Part shown: piece by piece, positions 34,326 through 45,571 of the stretch
How the letters are laid out: every line of letters starts with the position of its first letter
Numbering within the stretch: position 1 is the stretch's first letter
NCBI GenBank assembly: GCA_009746045.1
Contig: RPFO01000080.1
Span: 4,937,556 to 5,001,555 of the forward strand
DNA: 64,000 bases
Direction of reading: 5' to 3'
Origin: Mesostigma viride
Lineage: Eukaryota; Streptophyta; Mesostigmatophyceae; Mesostigmatales; Mesostigmataceae
Made by a program: the position numbers and the translations under genes
The notes under the pieces: generated by a model
Database searches by the model: none
What the model saw: only the letters and a program-made list of their open reading frames with translations
Told to the model about the DNA's origin: nothing

Positions 34326-35873
34326 CACAAGTTTTGCGGGCTTCGCCCGCGACATTAGAGCATGTACTTTTTGTGGCCGGTCCCCGGCCAGGGAGCCCCG
34401 GCTAGGGAGATGCGTGACACCACGTACCGCCGCCAAGGGCCAGGTGGCGCTAGCCTCGCCAAGGAGCGCGCGCTAGCTGTAGGTTTTCCACCACAAGATT
34501 CATGGAGGTTGTCAAAAGGGTGAAGAAAAAAAAAACAAAACTCATAAGTAGCCCGTGGAATCGAATCCGCAACCATGTGTTTTCCACGCTGATGATGCAG
34601 TGTGCCTTGGCGCGTGAAGTCTACTCAACCAATTTTTGTGGAAGTTTAAGAATATGTATGTTGCTACAAAGGGACAACTTGCGCAACCGCGCAGTGGACG
34701 GAGCTCGCGAACTACGTCTTGCGGAGTTCAACTAGCTACACATTGACTGCTACCTCGGCACGGGAGCGCGATGCGCGCGGGGATGAGTGACCTCGCCAAC
34801 CCCGCAGACAGCAGGGGAAAATCGCTTTACAGGCTCTTACAGGCGGTGGAGCAGAGGAAAATCCACGTGTGAGCTTCCTGCGCGTTTGTAACTGGTTCGG
34901 GAGAACAAAGTTTGGTCCAACAGCCCAAAAGTTTGCGACGGTTATATCTGGAGCTCGCGAACACAGGACATCGCAGAGTTTGGCTCCTGGCGCAATCTGG
35001 GCATACGGACCTCTGCCAAATGGCTCATCTGGATGTAACGCACAAAAACCCTCATAATATGGACGCCGTGGTTTGACCTTTTCGTGATTGGTCGCAACGA
35101 ATTAAATTTCGCGCAGCTGATTCGTCAAGCGGACTGTAAGTCGCGCCGCTGAGTGGCTGGAGCCGAAAGCCGTTCGAAAGAGTGTTAGCTAAAATTGTGC
35201 CAAGGCTGCGTTTTACAAGCTTTAGTATATATGTTGATACAGCCAGTACGGCGCCGCGCCGCGCTGACCCCGCTGCCGGCAGGGTCATTTGCTGCACCAA
35301 AAAGCCAGCCCGCCACACGTGGCCGTGCCAAGCCCAATTTTAATTGGCTTAAAGCCACACATTGGCCGAGTAAACTGCAGTTTTCATAGTTCGAAACGCC
35401 ACAAGTGGCCTAGCGCCACTAGTAACGAAAACCTTAAAAAAAACACTGGTTTCTCGCCAATAGCGTCATATGTAGGGATACAGTACTGTATCAAGTTCCA
35501 AGGAATCAACAGAAATTACCCCTCAACTCTGCCTTGAGCAACATCTGTTGTCATTCGGAAATGCAATTAGACCCCTTCTGAAAAAACTACCCCGACTGAA
35601 GTACCCCGACTAAAATAGTCGGGATTTTTGTCGGGGTACACCGGTCGAAACGGCACGTTTCGCCCCTTCTGAAAACACGGACACGGGTCGGACGGCAGCA
35701 GGTAGCACTTGCACTCTGAGACCGCGTAAGGGGCCTGTTACGCTGGTGGCGCCACTGGCGCCAACTACTTACGCGGACAGCTACGATTTAAAATTTTGAA
35801 TAACGCGCGTCGGCAATATTGCATGTTGCACTACAATTCACGACCGAATTCGTTCGGAAGTCGCGTGCACGAC

Positions 35874-36824
35874 ATGGCGGACGATGGGAATGCGCCTGCG
35901 CCTGCGGCGGAAACGACCAGGACTAGGCTCACCTGGACAGGCGACAATGGTGGCCAACAACGCATGGACCTGCTGATAGGGCATGTCCATGCGTTGGACA
36001 ATGGGAAAGGGCGAGGATTTTGGACACAAATATGTGGAATTCTGGCTGGGGTGCCCCTTTTTGCAGGGTTTGACATAGTGGGCAAGCCAGAAAAAATTTC
36101 AGTGCCATTTAACGAACGCATGCAGCAATTCCAGCGTGATTATGCCGACCGCTTGAAAGGCAATGGGGACGGTGGCCGGACGGGGCAGCCCCTAAACCTT
36201 AATGAAAGCGAGAGGCTGCTGCTGGACATCCACCGCAGGCGGGAGTCTTTCAATGCGCAAAAGGCCGAGATGGAACAACGGGCAGCCCACGCCCAGCAAG
36301 TCGAAGACATGATCACTCAATCCGCCAACGGGACCCGCCCCAGGAAACGGACTGCAGCAGAAGCAGCCGCCGGATGCAGCTCGTTCGTGCCAACTGAGCC
36401 CATTCCCGGCCAGGAGCTGGAGCAGGACGATGCATCCGGCGGGGACTCATCCTCGGGCGGCAAGCGTCGCAGAGGCGGGGGAGCAAGCGCCTTCGCTGAC
36501 AAGCTGCAGCAACTCGCCATGTACCAAGCTGAACATGCGGTAACGAAGCAAGAGCGCGAGGAGAAGGCGGCCATTGAGGAGAAGCGATGGACGCAGGAGT
36601 ACAACATCCGTGCCGACACCCTGGCCGAGGCCAAGAGGGCTTCACAGGTGCGCGAGGGACTGCAGCGAGAAGAGCTAGAGGAGAGGAAAGCGGCTCGCGC
36701 TGCCAAGGACGCACGAGATGACAAGGCACTTGAGTTACAGGCTAAAACAATGGAGAACATGATGGCGATGGTAGGGGGCATGCAGACCATGTTCCTTAAA
36801 ATCTTCGAGAAGTTGGACAAGTAG
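35874..36824 (+). CDS. Harbinger Myb/SANT-like DNA-binding protein
   Basis: The ATG at 35874 is chosen (MADDGNAPAP…). The frame is open upstream to 35796, but those codons look like 5' UTR. Residues about 20-100 resemble a trihelix/SANT domain: spaced tryptophans (LTWTGDNG, GFWTQICGIL) and LLIGHVHALDNGKG. A Ser/Gly-rich stretch with a basic cluster (GGKRRRGGG, likely nuclear localisation) follows. The C-terminal third is a long charged coiled coil (KQEREEKAAIEEKRW, REELEERKAARAAKDARDDK). In this superfamily the Myb-like partner helps bring the transposase into the nucleus and to the ends. It is intact, with no stops. Confidence 0.75.
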   Translation: MADDGNAPAPAAETTRTRLTWTGDNGGQQRMDLLIGHVHALDNGKGRGFWTQICGILAGVPLFAGFDIVGKPEKISVPFNERMQQFQRDYADRLKGNGDGGRTGQPLNLNESERLLLDIHRRRESFNAQKAEMEQRAAHAQQVEDMITQSANGTRPRKRTAAEAAAGCSSFVPTEPIPGQELEQDDASGGDSSSGGKRRRGGGASAFADKLQQLAMYQAEHAVTKQEREEKAAIEEKRWTQEYNIRADTLAEAKRASQVREGLQREELEERKAARAAKDARDDKALELQAKTMENMMAMVGGMQTMFLKIFEKLDK

Positions 36825-36964
36825 ATAGGAATGCAACCAAGTGTGGTAGTGCAGGGTCTAGGGTTATTATTGAATGACCCATTTCCCACGTGGATGGGAT
36901 AATAATGTTGTGTACGTCCATCACCAACTAGAACATGGCACACATGTGTAGCCCCTTCTTAGTT

Positions 36965-39232
36965 CTAGGTCTTGTGATTTTTTATTTGACCTAATCAATA
37001 TGTATAAATAATTCATTTGCAATGAGGGTCTCTATTGATTTCTATGCTACTTGCATACATGTTGTGACACAAAATTGGCGTGCACGTGTAAGCTGTGAGT
37101 ATAGTGGGTTGATTGCAGGCCACCCATCAAATGACCTTGGATTAGGCTGAAACTTGGAACGTGGGTTTTGGGTTAGCTAATCAAGAGGTCTTCCAAGTTT
37201 CAGCCAAATCCAACATCATTTGATGGGTGGCCTGCAACCAACCCACTAGCACTCCTTACACGTGCACGCGTGCACGGAGCTACCCACCCCAGCCTGCAAT
37301 TGGCTACCCTTGACCCACCCATCCTTTGGAGCTGAAACTTGGTAGAACCCTTGTGTATCTATCCCAAAACCCACCTTCCAAGTTTCAGCCAAATCCAGCA
37401 TGATTTGATGGGTGGTCTGCAACCAACCCACTAGCACTCCTTACACGTGCACGCGTGCACGGAGCTACCCACCCCAGCCTGCAATTGGCTACCCTTGACC
37501 CACCCATCCTTTGGAGCTGAAACTTGGTAGAACCCTTGTGTATCTATCCCAAAACCCACCTTCCAAGTTTCAGCCAAATCCAACATCATTTGATGGGTGG
37601 CCTGCAACCAACCCACTAGCACTCCTTACACGTGCACGCGTGCACGGAGCTACCCACCCCAGCCTGCAATTGGCTACCCTTGACCCACCCATCCTTTGGA
37701 GCTGAAACTTGGTAGAACCCTTGTGTATCTATCCCAAAACCCACCTTCCAAGTTTCAGCCAAATCCAACATCATTTGATGGGTGGCCTGCAACCAACCCA
37801 CTAGCACTCCTTACACGTGCACGCGTGCACGGAGCTACCCACCCCAGCCTGCAATTGGCTACCCTTGACCCACCCATCATTTGGAGCTGAAACTTGGTAG
37901 AACCCTTGTGTACCTATCCCAAAACCCACCTTCCAAGTTTCAGCCAAATCCAGCATCATTTGATGGGTGGCCTGCAACCAACCCACTAGCACTCCTTACA
38001 CGTGCACGCGTGCACGTAGCTACCCACCCCAGCCTGCAATTGGCTACCCTTGACCCACCCATCCTTTGGAGCTGAAACTTGGTAGAACCCTTGTGTATCT
38101 ATCCCAAAACCCACCTTCCAAGGTTCAGCTCCAAATGATGGGTGGGTCAAGGGTAGCCAATTGCAGGCTGGGGTGGGTAGCTCCGTGCACGCGTGCACGT
38201 GTAAGGAGTGCTAGTGGGTTGGTTGCAGGCCACCCGTCAAATGATGTTGGATTTGGCTGAAACTTGGAAGGTGGGTTTTGGGATAGATACACAAGGGTTC
38301 TACCAAGTTTCAGCTCCAAATGATGGGTGGGTCAAGGGTAGCCAATTGCAGGCTGGGGTGGGTAGCTACGTGCACGCGTGCACGTGTAAGGAGTGCTAGT
38401 GGGTTGGTTGCAGGCCACCCATCAAATCATGCTGGATTTGGCTGAAACTTGGAAGGTGGGTTTTGGGATAGATACACAAGGGTTCTACCAAGTTTCAGCT
38501 CCAAATGATGGGTGGGTCAAGGGTAGCCAATTGCAGGCTGGGGTGGGTAGCTCCGTGCACGCGTGCACGTGTAAGGAGTGCTAGTGGGTTGGTTGCAGGC
38601 CACCCATCAAATGATGTTGGATTTGGCTGAAACTTGGAAGGTGGGTTTTGGGATAGGTACACAAGGGTTCTACCAAGTTTCAGCTCCAAAGGATGGGTGG
38701 GTCAAGGGTAGCCAATTGCAGGCTGGGGTGGGTAGCTACGTGCACGCGTGCACGTGTAAGGAGTGCTAGTGGGTTGGTTGCAGGCCACCCATCAAATCAT
38801 GCTGGATTTGGCTGAAACTTGGAAGGTGGGTTTTGGAATAGGTACCCAAGGGTTCTACCAAGTTTCAGCTCCAAAGGATGGGTGGGTCAAGGGTAGCCAA
38901 TTGCAGGCTGGGGTGGGTAGCTACGTGCACGCGTGCACGTGTAAGGAGTGCTACATAGTGGGTTGGTTGCAGGCCACCCATCAAATGATGTTGGATTTGG
39001 CTGAAACTTGGAAGACCTCTTGATTAGCTAACCCAAAACCCACGTTCCAAGTTTCAGCCTAATCCAAGGTCATTTGATGGGTGGCCTGCAATTAACCCAC
39101 TATACTCACGGCTTACATGTGCACGCCAATTTTGTGTCACAACATGTATGCAAGTAGCATAGAAATCAATTGAGACCCTCATTGCAAATTAATTAATTAG
39201 ACATGTTTATTAGGTCAGAAATTGGAATCACA
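36965..39232. repeat. 2.3-kb palindrome built of 185-bp repeats
   Basis: The arms (about 36965-38120 and 38130-39232) are near-perfect inverted copies; the outermost matched segments are AGGTCTTGTGATT (left) and AATCACAAGACCT (right). Each arm holds about five direct 185-bp units (left arm phase points 37245, 37430, 37615, 37800, 37985). Each unit contains the small palindrome CGTGCACGCGTGCACG. Every unit has a 63-64 codon frame on either strand, which I regard as a by-product. It lies between the 3' ends of the two convergent Harbinger genes. Confidence 0.92.
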
Positions 39233-39409
39233 AGACCTACAAACAAGCAAGGTGCTCAACATGTGTGTGTGTTTTTGTGCTGGACACACATTTATTCTTA
39301 CACAACATGTAAGACCAACACATATGCTACAACAAGCATGTACGATAGTATGTTAGATGATTAGACTACATCCTTATCTAGGTATTACAAATGTAGGCAT
39401 GCACGTGGC

Positions 39410-40639
39410 CTACAACCTAAGCTGCAAGTATTCACGAAGGGCGGCTACGCCACCAGTTGACCCCAACGGTGTGAGGCCATAATAAGCACTGGTTGGATTG
39501 CCATGTAGGACGGTGCGAATGTTGGTCAACAGGGTTGCCACTCTATAATATTTGGCAACAGGGCTCAAAAGAATCTCATGCTTGGCGCTGTACTCTATGT
39601 ACCGCCAATACCTCACGATATCCCCGAAGCCCCATTCCACGCAAATTCTAGCGGGGTTCATTGTTGCACTCTCGAACCGTTGGGCAGCGGTCATGCCGGG
39701 AATGTCCCTCCAACCGTGCCGTATGTATGGAGGGAAGCCATGGTAGGCCTTATCCCCGTAAATAACATACGGAGTGCCTAGGGCTTGATGAATGCCCGCC
39801 ATCCTCTGCACGAGGCCCGACCGATGCACCATCCAAGCATCGTGATGCCTACCCGGCGTTGGACCGAAAATGTCCATAAACATCCCATCCGGTGCATGCA
39901 CGGCCTGGAATAGCAAACCATGGTCGCCATGGTTGCCATTCCACACAGCTCGCTGCACTTCACCGTATGGTTCATCACCGGGACGACAAGTCTCGAATAA
40001 ATTGCCGTCTATAAACCCGACACAGTGGATGTCGTACCCGTCCACCTTCCGTGCAATAGCCTCCCGGTACATGGGCATGTAATCCTTGAAGTTTGCGATG
40101 TCGAAAAGGGGCACAGCGAACTCTCTATCCAGGTAGTCAATCGCCATTGTGAATATCTCGCTAGTGGCAGAGGTTCGTCGTGTGATCTCGGGGTTCATTA
40201 AGGTGAAGCTGCTAGGCTGGGCCAATCTGTGGAGCACAGTCAACAGGGCCTCCTCGCCGGTGCAGCGGTATCCTGCCGACGCCGTGCGCCACAGCCCATC
40301 GGGATATCCCGACTGGGTATTGAACCCTAGCTCTTGCGTGAGCAGGGCGATATCGTCATGGTCAAACCTGTATATAGCTTCCAATTCGTCGGCACTGCGG
40401 GGGTCGCCTACTACAGTGAAGGGACGACTAAGCACCCCCGGTCGTGCCTGCGAACGAGGCAAGGATGTAGACAACCCTAATGCAGTATTCAGGGTGCCGG
40501 TCCACCTATCCTCGGCAGTGCTGCCGACAGCCATACCATACATCCCATAATAAACAAACTGACGGCTGTATATCTGCTGGATGACATCGCCCTGGCACTT
40601 ATGCTTGTGCCCGAAGAAATTACCCGCCATGGCGGGCAA
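39410..40639 (-). CDS. PIF/Harbinger DDE transposase (DDE_Tnp_4 type)
   Basis: 409 codons, intact, start ATG at 40639. The catalytic triad is visible: D211 in VGFIDGNLFE, D296 in YVIYGDKAYHG, E335 in RICVEWGFGD. It also has the family motifs WNGNHGDHGLLFQAVHAPDG and FGPTPGRHHDAWM. The N-terminal 200 residues include a helix-rich region (LEAIYRFDHDDIALLTQELG) usual before the catalytic core. It excises and inserts the element by a cut-and-paste reaction in the nucleus, together with the Myb-like protein. With all key residues present, it may have been active before the copia element landed upstream. Confidence 0.93.
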   Translation of the reverse strand: MPAMAGNFFGHKHKCQGDVIQQIYSRQFVYYGMYGMAVGSTAEDRWTGTLNTALGLSTSLPRSQARPGVLSRPFTVVGDPRSADELEAIYRFDHDDIALLTQELGFNTQSGYPDGLWRTASAGYRCTGEEALLTVLHRLAQPSSFTLMNPEITRRTSATSEIFTMAIDYLDREFAVPLFDIANFKDYMPMYREAIARKVDGYDIHCVGFIDGNLFETCRPGDEPYGEVQRAVWNGNHGDHGLLFQAVHAPDGMFMDIFGPTPGRHHDAWMVHRSGLVQRMAGIHQALGTPYVIYGDKAYHGFPPYIRHGWRDIPGMTAAQRFESATMNPARICVEWGFGDIVRYWRYIEYSAKHEILLSPVAKYYRVATLLTNIRTVLHGNPTSAYYGLTPLGSTGGVAALREYLQLRL

Positions 40640-40794
40640 CTTTTACTACGCGAACCAAGGCTAAAACGGTGGAAAAACGCTAGGAGCAAAGCAGGTGGTA
40701 AAATCGTTTTACCACCTTTTACCACTGTCAGAGTGGTATAAAATAACACAAAGTGGTAAAAGTGAAGGGGGGTAAAAACACGCCACAAAGTGGT

Positions 40795-40799
40795 AAAAG
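40795..40799. repeat. target-site duplication of copia element, left (AAAAG)
   Basis: Identical to 46405-46409. Confidence 0.95.
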
Positions 40800-41618
40800 T
40801 GTTAGGGATATTATATCCACCTGGCCACAATATATCCCAGCCTGATTTGTTTCTTGTTGGATTTATTCCATATGGACTGGGAATTTGATAGCTATGATGA
40901 GCTAGATGGAACAGGCTCAATGAGCTGATCAATATTCATGTGCCATAGTCCTATACTTGGACATGGATGACTTGTACCCTGAGTCAGCCTAGTGGCATCA
41001 CGTATTTGATTGACAAGTGGTGCTATGGCCTATTGGACAAGTGTTTGGTCCATGAGCTGACAAGTGTTGGAAGCTCATGATGACACATGTTATGACTTAC
41101 ATGATGACAAGTGGGTAGACTCATTGCATGACACTCCAAGGAGAAGAGATGTGTCACTTTATTGATCATGTTATGTGGCACGTACATTATTACGTAGACA
41201 CTTGGCATCTAGCTATTATGCCAGCTCATTGGATCATGTCTAGAATGTTCTAGGAATGTTCTAAGAATATGCCAGGAATATTCCTGGAATATGCTGAGAA
41301 TATGCTGGGAATATGCTAGGAATATGCTAGGATGTTTCTACAAGCTTCTGTGATGATGTCATTGCTGATGTCATCCTTCCTAGCCTAAAAGGTATAAAAG
41401 GAAACTGCCCCCTAAGGGCAGGTACCTCCATTTCACCTCCATTTAACCTCTATTGAACCTCTATTCCTAACCTCTAAATCTATGAAATAAAACTCTTTTT
41501 CTGGTCTCTCTTCCATTGTCTTCAAGCTCAGTCTTTCATCACCTGCAAGGTGAAAGAGTAGCAAGGCCAAGCACAAGGCATTGTGTAAAACCCATTAGTT
41601 TCCTCTACTTTTCCAACA
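40800..41618 (+). repeat. copia element 5' LTR
   Basis: 819 bp. TATAAAAGG near 41392 is a plausible promoter TATA box, and AATAAA near 41487 a polyadenylation signal. Confidence 0.93.
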
Positions 41619-41630
41619 TGGTATCGGAGG
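41619..41630 (+). other. primer-binding site of copia element
   Basis: TGGTATCGGAGG directly follows the 5' LTR and is close to the canonical TGGTATCAGAGC. Confidence 0.75.
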
Positions 41631-41637
41631 ATTGTTC

Positions 41638-42486
41638 ATGAGCTCCAAGAAGACCACCAAGAAACCCAGCCCAGTTACAAGCTCCATGGCAAGCGAGGTG
41701 GACTACACTCCTATGCTGAATGTGTGCTCCAAGATGGTGCTGAAATTTGACGGCACAAGTTTACGTGGCTGGGAGGAGACCAAGACATCCCTTGAGGGCT
41801 TCTGTCGCTTCTACGGGGTTAAGGATGTTCTGCTTGGCACCAAGGAGGACCCCAAGGCTGACATGGCTGTCGGCCTTGTCATCTCAGCTGCACTTGTTGG
41901 AGAAGCGAGGCGCATCCTATCGCTCGTGCCAGACCAATCTGGCAGCAAGCTCTACAAGATGCTGAGGGAGGTCTACGAGCAGCAAAAGCTCACCAAGAGC
42001 CACCGGATGGACCTCAGGGTCCAGCTGCACAGGCTGCAAATGAAGCCAGGGGAGACCATGGGGCAGTATATCCTAAGGGGACTACTGCTGCTGGCGGAGT
42101 ACCGTGCTGTGGGGGGAGTCATGAGTGACCAAGACTTCGCAGCTATTCTCAAGAGCGGCCTGCCAGACAAATATCGCCCTGCGCTGATATCGGTGCATTT
42201 CAAGGAGGAGGACAACTTGGAGGAGGTCAAGGCTGCGCTGCTGGAGGCGGAGGACATGCTGATGGGAGGGCGTTCTGCTGAAGCAAAGAAGGAGAGCTCA
42301 TCGGACGGCCAGGCTTGCCACACTACTACCAAGAAAAGTGGAGGAAAGCGGTGCTATCACTGCAAGAAGCACGGGCACGTGGAGGCCCAGTGCTGGGAGA
42401 AGCATCCGGAGCTGAAGCAAGAACGCAAGAACCAGGCGAAGTTAACGAAACTGTGGCTGAACTGTGGTTCAGCCTGCACTGATTAA
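41638..42486 (+). CDS. copia-type Gag polyprotein
   Basis: The ATG at 41638 is chosen; a TTG two codons upstream is not needed. The 282 residues match the UBN2/retrotran_gag fold: KFDGTSLRGWEETKTSLEGF near the N-terminus, KLYKMLREVYEQQKLTK, and MKPGETMGQYILRGLLLLAE. A CCHC zinc knuckle (CYHCKKHGHVEAQC, about residues 236-249) binds RNA. It forms the virus-like particle shell in the cytoplasm. It is intact. Confidence 0.9.
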   Translation: MSSKKTTKKPSPVTSSMASEVDYTPMLNVCSKMVLKFDGTSLRGWEETKTSLEGFCRFYGVKDVLLGTKEDPKADMAVGLVISAALVGEARRILSLVPDQSGSKLYKMLREVYEQQKLTKSHRMDLRVQLHRLQMKPGETMGQYILRGLLLLAEYRAVGGVMSDQDFAAILKSGLPDKYRPALISVHFKEEDNLEEVKAALLEAEDMLMGGRSAEAKKESSSDGQACHTTTKKSGGKRCYHCKKHGHVEAQCWEKHPELKQERKNQAKLTKLWLNCGSACTD

Positions 42487-43099
42487 TATCTACAGAGGAA
42501 GTAGTTATATTAATCAATAGGTTTACGTTGCTGGTTATGGCTACCAGCACAGAACGCACGAGGCACGTGAGAACCGTCGCCGAAGGTGCGAGGACACAGG
42601 TGCAGGGAAAGTGGTGCTACCAAGTGGCAGCTTCCTGCTCGTTATATACTAATTGTGACGCAGTCACATCCAGATGACTGATAGGACAGATCATCTCACA
42701 ATATTGCTGTCCTTCACTCTGGACCAGCAGATCTCGACTCGTTATCCATAAATAGTCACATCAGTGTCCTGTCGCACAAGTCCTGTCACTATTTGTTACG
42801 TCTAATCAATAGCATTGAATAGACCGCAGTGTCGGAGACTAAATGTCCTATCGTACACTGTGACAAGACGCCGTATGCCACGCGTCACTTGAAGAACCAC
42901 CGTAGAATCACTGAATCCAAGTAGAATGTAGTAGAACAGTATCTTGCTCATATCTCGAGCAATACTCATCAGAATGAACCCGTTTCTGGATTGTAGTAAC
43001 CGGAAGTAGAATCTCTACAAGCCAAGTAGCTTAGTAGTAGAATAATATTGCTTGCCAGGCAATATTAACTCCAGCCCTTTCTTCTCTTTTAGAGCTTGG
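42487..43099 (+). other. non-coding spacer between gag and protease
   Basis: About 600 bp with stops in all frames and several TAGTAGAAT repeats. It ends in a pyrimidine-rich tract and TTTTAG (about 43075-43092), which looks like a splice acceptor. It may be an intron or a filler segment. Confidence 0.4.
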
Positions 43100-44311
43100 A
43101 CGTAACAGCCATATTAACTGGCGACGCGACGGAACCACGCGACATCAGCGGCGAGAAAGGGGCACTCACCAGGTGCCAGCGAGGCGCACATCACCCAGGA
43201 GGCTGCAGAGCTGCCGTCCGGCTTCGTCTTCGCCACCATCGCCGAGTCGCCATCGCCGTCGGACACTGCTGCACTCACGCAATATGAAAAGAAGGCGCCG
43301 ACCAGCTGGGTGCTGGATTCTGCAGCGAGCTGTCACATGACGCCATGCCCGTCAGATTTCGTGTGCCTGCACCCTCACAACAGGGAAATCGCCGGCTCAG
43401 GCGGCAAACTGAAGGCGACAGCCATCGGGACTGTCAAGCTGAAGCTGCCGGGCCAGGAGGCAGACGTGCACCTCCAAAACGCGCTGCTCGTTCCAAAGCT
43501 GAGCACCCGACTTTTATCTGTCGGCCAGCTCGTCAAGGATGGCCACAACGTCGACCTCGCCAAGCAGGTTGCTGTGCTGAACAGCAGGCCTTGCAGCATC
43601 GTGACGAGGAACAACACCTACTTTTTGCCCGCGCGCGGTGCGGACGCAGCAATGGACGCCATCCCAGAGCTGAAATCTTCGGCGACGAGCTTCAAGGACG
43701 TCGACGCTGCCTGTCAAGGGCAGAAAATGGCGAGCAGCGAGCGCAGCATCTCACGTGCCTCGGGACACGCGGCGGAGTGGCTGGCCGTGGGCCTAACGGT
43801 CATACTGGCCATGCTTGCCCGTGTATGCGGGATCGGGGGCGGCCTACTGGGCATTACTCGCACGCTGCGTGGCTTTATATACTCTGCGCCGGCCCAGTGG
43901 AAGTTCACGCCAATTCGAGAAGTTTCCAGCGCAATGGAGAAGTCCGTGTCAGACGCTGAAGTACTTCCAGAAACCGCGGTCCAGAACAGCCCAGTGCAGG
44001 CGGAGCGCGTTGTCGCCGCCAGCATACCAGGTGATACTGGTGCTAGTAACCAAAGTCCGGCGACCAGACCAAAGGCGCGGCGCTCGAACGCTGCCAGCCT
44101 AACTGAGGGGAAACAAATTCGTGACGCGAGGGCAAAATCGACCAAGCTGCAAAATTTTTCCCAAGTCCTGGACTGCCAAGTCCGGTGCTGGCGCGAGGCC
44201 TCGAGCGAGCCGACCACGTCGTGGACAGCGACCTGTCAGCCAAACTGCTGTCAAACACCAACGGTCAGGTCGACTGCAAAATGCTGCCAAGGCATCACGT
44301 CGGTCAGTTGA
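43100..44311 (+). pseudogene. copia-type protease remnant and unknown downstream segment
   Basis: SWVLDSAASCHMT (around 43300-43340) is the copia aspartic protease active site (D-S-A in place of D-S/T-G). It is followed by GSGGKLKATAIGTVKLKLPG and a LLSVGQLVKDG motif, the normal lead-in to the GAG-pre-integrase region. After about 43640 there is no integrase (HHCC, DDE) and no reverse transcriptase. Instead a non-homologous stretch with one hydrophobic segment (AVGLTVILAMLARVCGI) ends at 44311. I call it a deletion derivative. Confidence 0.7.
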
Positions 44312-45571
44312 CGGTGTTCGGCCAGGCCATGGCATTTGCAATTGCGCTAGCTGCAACGACCCTTGGAAATTGTCGCCCAGGATGCACAGACCCCACTCCT
44401 CAAGGTTGCCCTAATGTTTTGTCTGTGGGAAATTAACTTGTATGTCGACTTTTGTGTCGTGTTTGCTGGAAATTGTGAGGCGCCGTAATTAAGCCTGCGT
44501 TTTCTGGTTCTTTAATTTCTTTGTGTTCTTCCAGCAATTGTGTGTTTATTTTGCCATGCGTTCAGTGGCAATGGCCCACGCATTTTGGTATTGTTTCCAC
44601 GAGACGTTTTCTACGTACCTGGTGTATAAATCCAGAGTGTTTGCACGCTATTTGTGGCACTAGTCTGCGGCGTAGTGAAGCGCCGTTGTATCGTCGTCTA
44701 CGACTTGTTTTCGTAAGTTAAAGTGCCTGTGACGCGTGTGTTATTTTGTTTTGTGCTGAGAGCATTGCTTGTATGCAAATGCTTACGTCCTTTGTGTCGA
44801 ATTCGGCTGTGCATTTCGGCATAGCCTGTAATGTCGGACGTAATGTTTACTCTCGGGCACTGATTTGTGAATCGTGACCAAGTAATCGTTACTTGTGTTC
44901 GCCTTTGTGGCGGTAATGTTTTGAACGTCCTGTTTTCTTTGCTATGAAGCGCGTTTATCTGTTATGGCCACTGTGTCTTGTGTTGAAGGTTGTATTGTAC
45001 CTTGTTTGTGCGGCATTTGTTGCCATGTTTGTTTGCTCACCCCGTTTATTTGGCGTAAAACGTGATGTTGGTGTCATTTCTTTTGTGAGATGGCGTACGT
45101 TATGTTGCTCCGTGTGTGTACAGCACGTGCATGTTGTTGCCGTTACCCTACCTCTATACCGTTTGGGTTAGCTCATAGGGACCTTCTTTGTTGGCATGTG
45201 TTGCCGTATTACATGTGTGGGACTGTGTGCCCCTATTGTGTCCATGGGCAGCCGCTTTGAGTGAGGGGGGAATGTAGCATCTAGAGCACTTTTTCCAACT
45301 AAGGGTTGGGTATCAGCCATCCAGGATGGGCAGCTAGTGCGTTGCTGCTATGGTAGGACACTCATTCGCGTTGCCGGGGGGGGATCAGTGGCGGTAGTGC
45401 GGCTCACGACCGCATGTTGGAGCTTCAAGCGTTTCACGAGGACGGCATCTTCATTTTCAGTTGCACCATGCTAGCAACTGGACGGCATGCTACGAGCATG
45501 TGGTTAAGGGGGGTGTTGAGATTCCACCTACCCAGTCATCTTTTGCATTGTGCCCATGTGGCTAAGGGGGG
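44312..45571 (+). other. non-coding internal region of copia element ending in polypurine tract
   Basis: T-rich, with no recognised coding and no similarity visible to integrase or polymerase. It ends in AAGGGGGG (45564-45571) immediately before the 3' LTR. Confidence 0.7.

Larger units (their letters stand above)
31945..35471. mobile_element. 3.5-kb non-autonomous DNA transposon with 27-bp TIRs
   Basis: The left end 31945-31971 (ATATGACGCTATTGGCGAGA…) and the right end 35445-35471 are inverted repeats with one mismatch in 27 bp. The flanks carry an 8-bp direct repeat with one mismatch, which would suit the hAT superfamily, though the exact boundary is ambiguous by a few bases. Both subterminal regions (32260-32460 and 35300-35420) are rich in GCCACA/TGGC motifs. 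No transposase frame is recognisable, so it would depend on an autonomous relative. A MITE is nested at 33001-33670. Confidence 0.75.

Noticed and set aside
34515-34580. tRNA- or SINE-like B-box (minus GGATTCGATTCC) followed by a poly-T run
   Set aside because: No convincing A-box or cloverleaf could be drawn around it; a single B-box match is weak evidence.
37246-39023. A series of 63-86 codon frames on both strands
   Set aside because: Each is one 185-bp unit of the palindrome read through; there is no conserved start context and both strands give similar frames.
44944-45171. Hydrophobic 75-codon frame
   Set aside because: It lies in the T-rich non-coding interior of the copia derivative; hydrophobicity follows from base composition.
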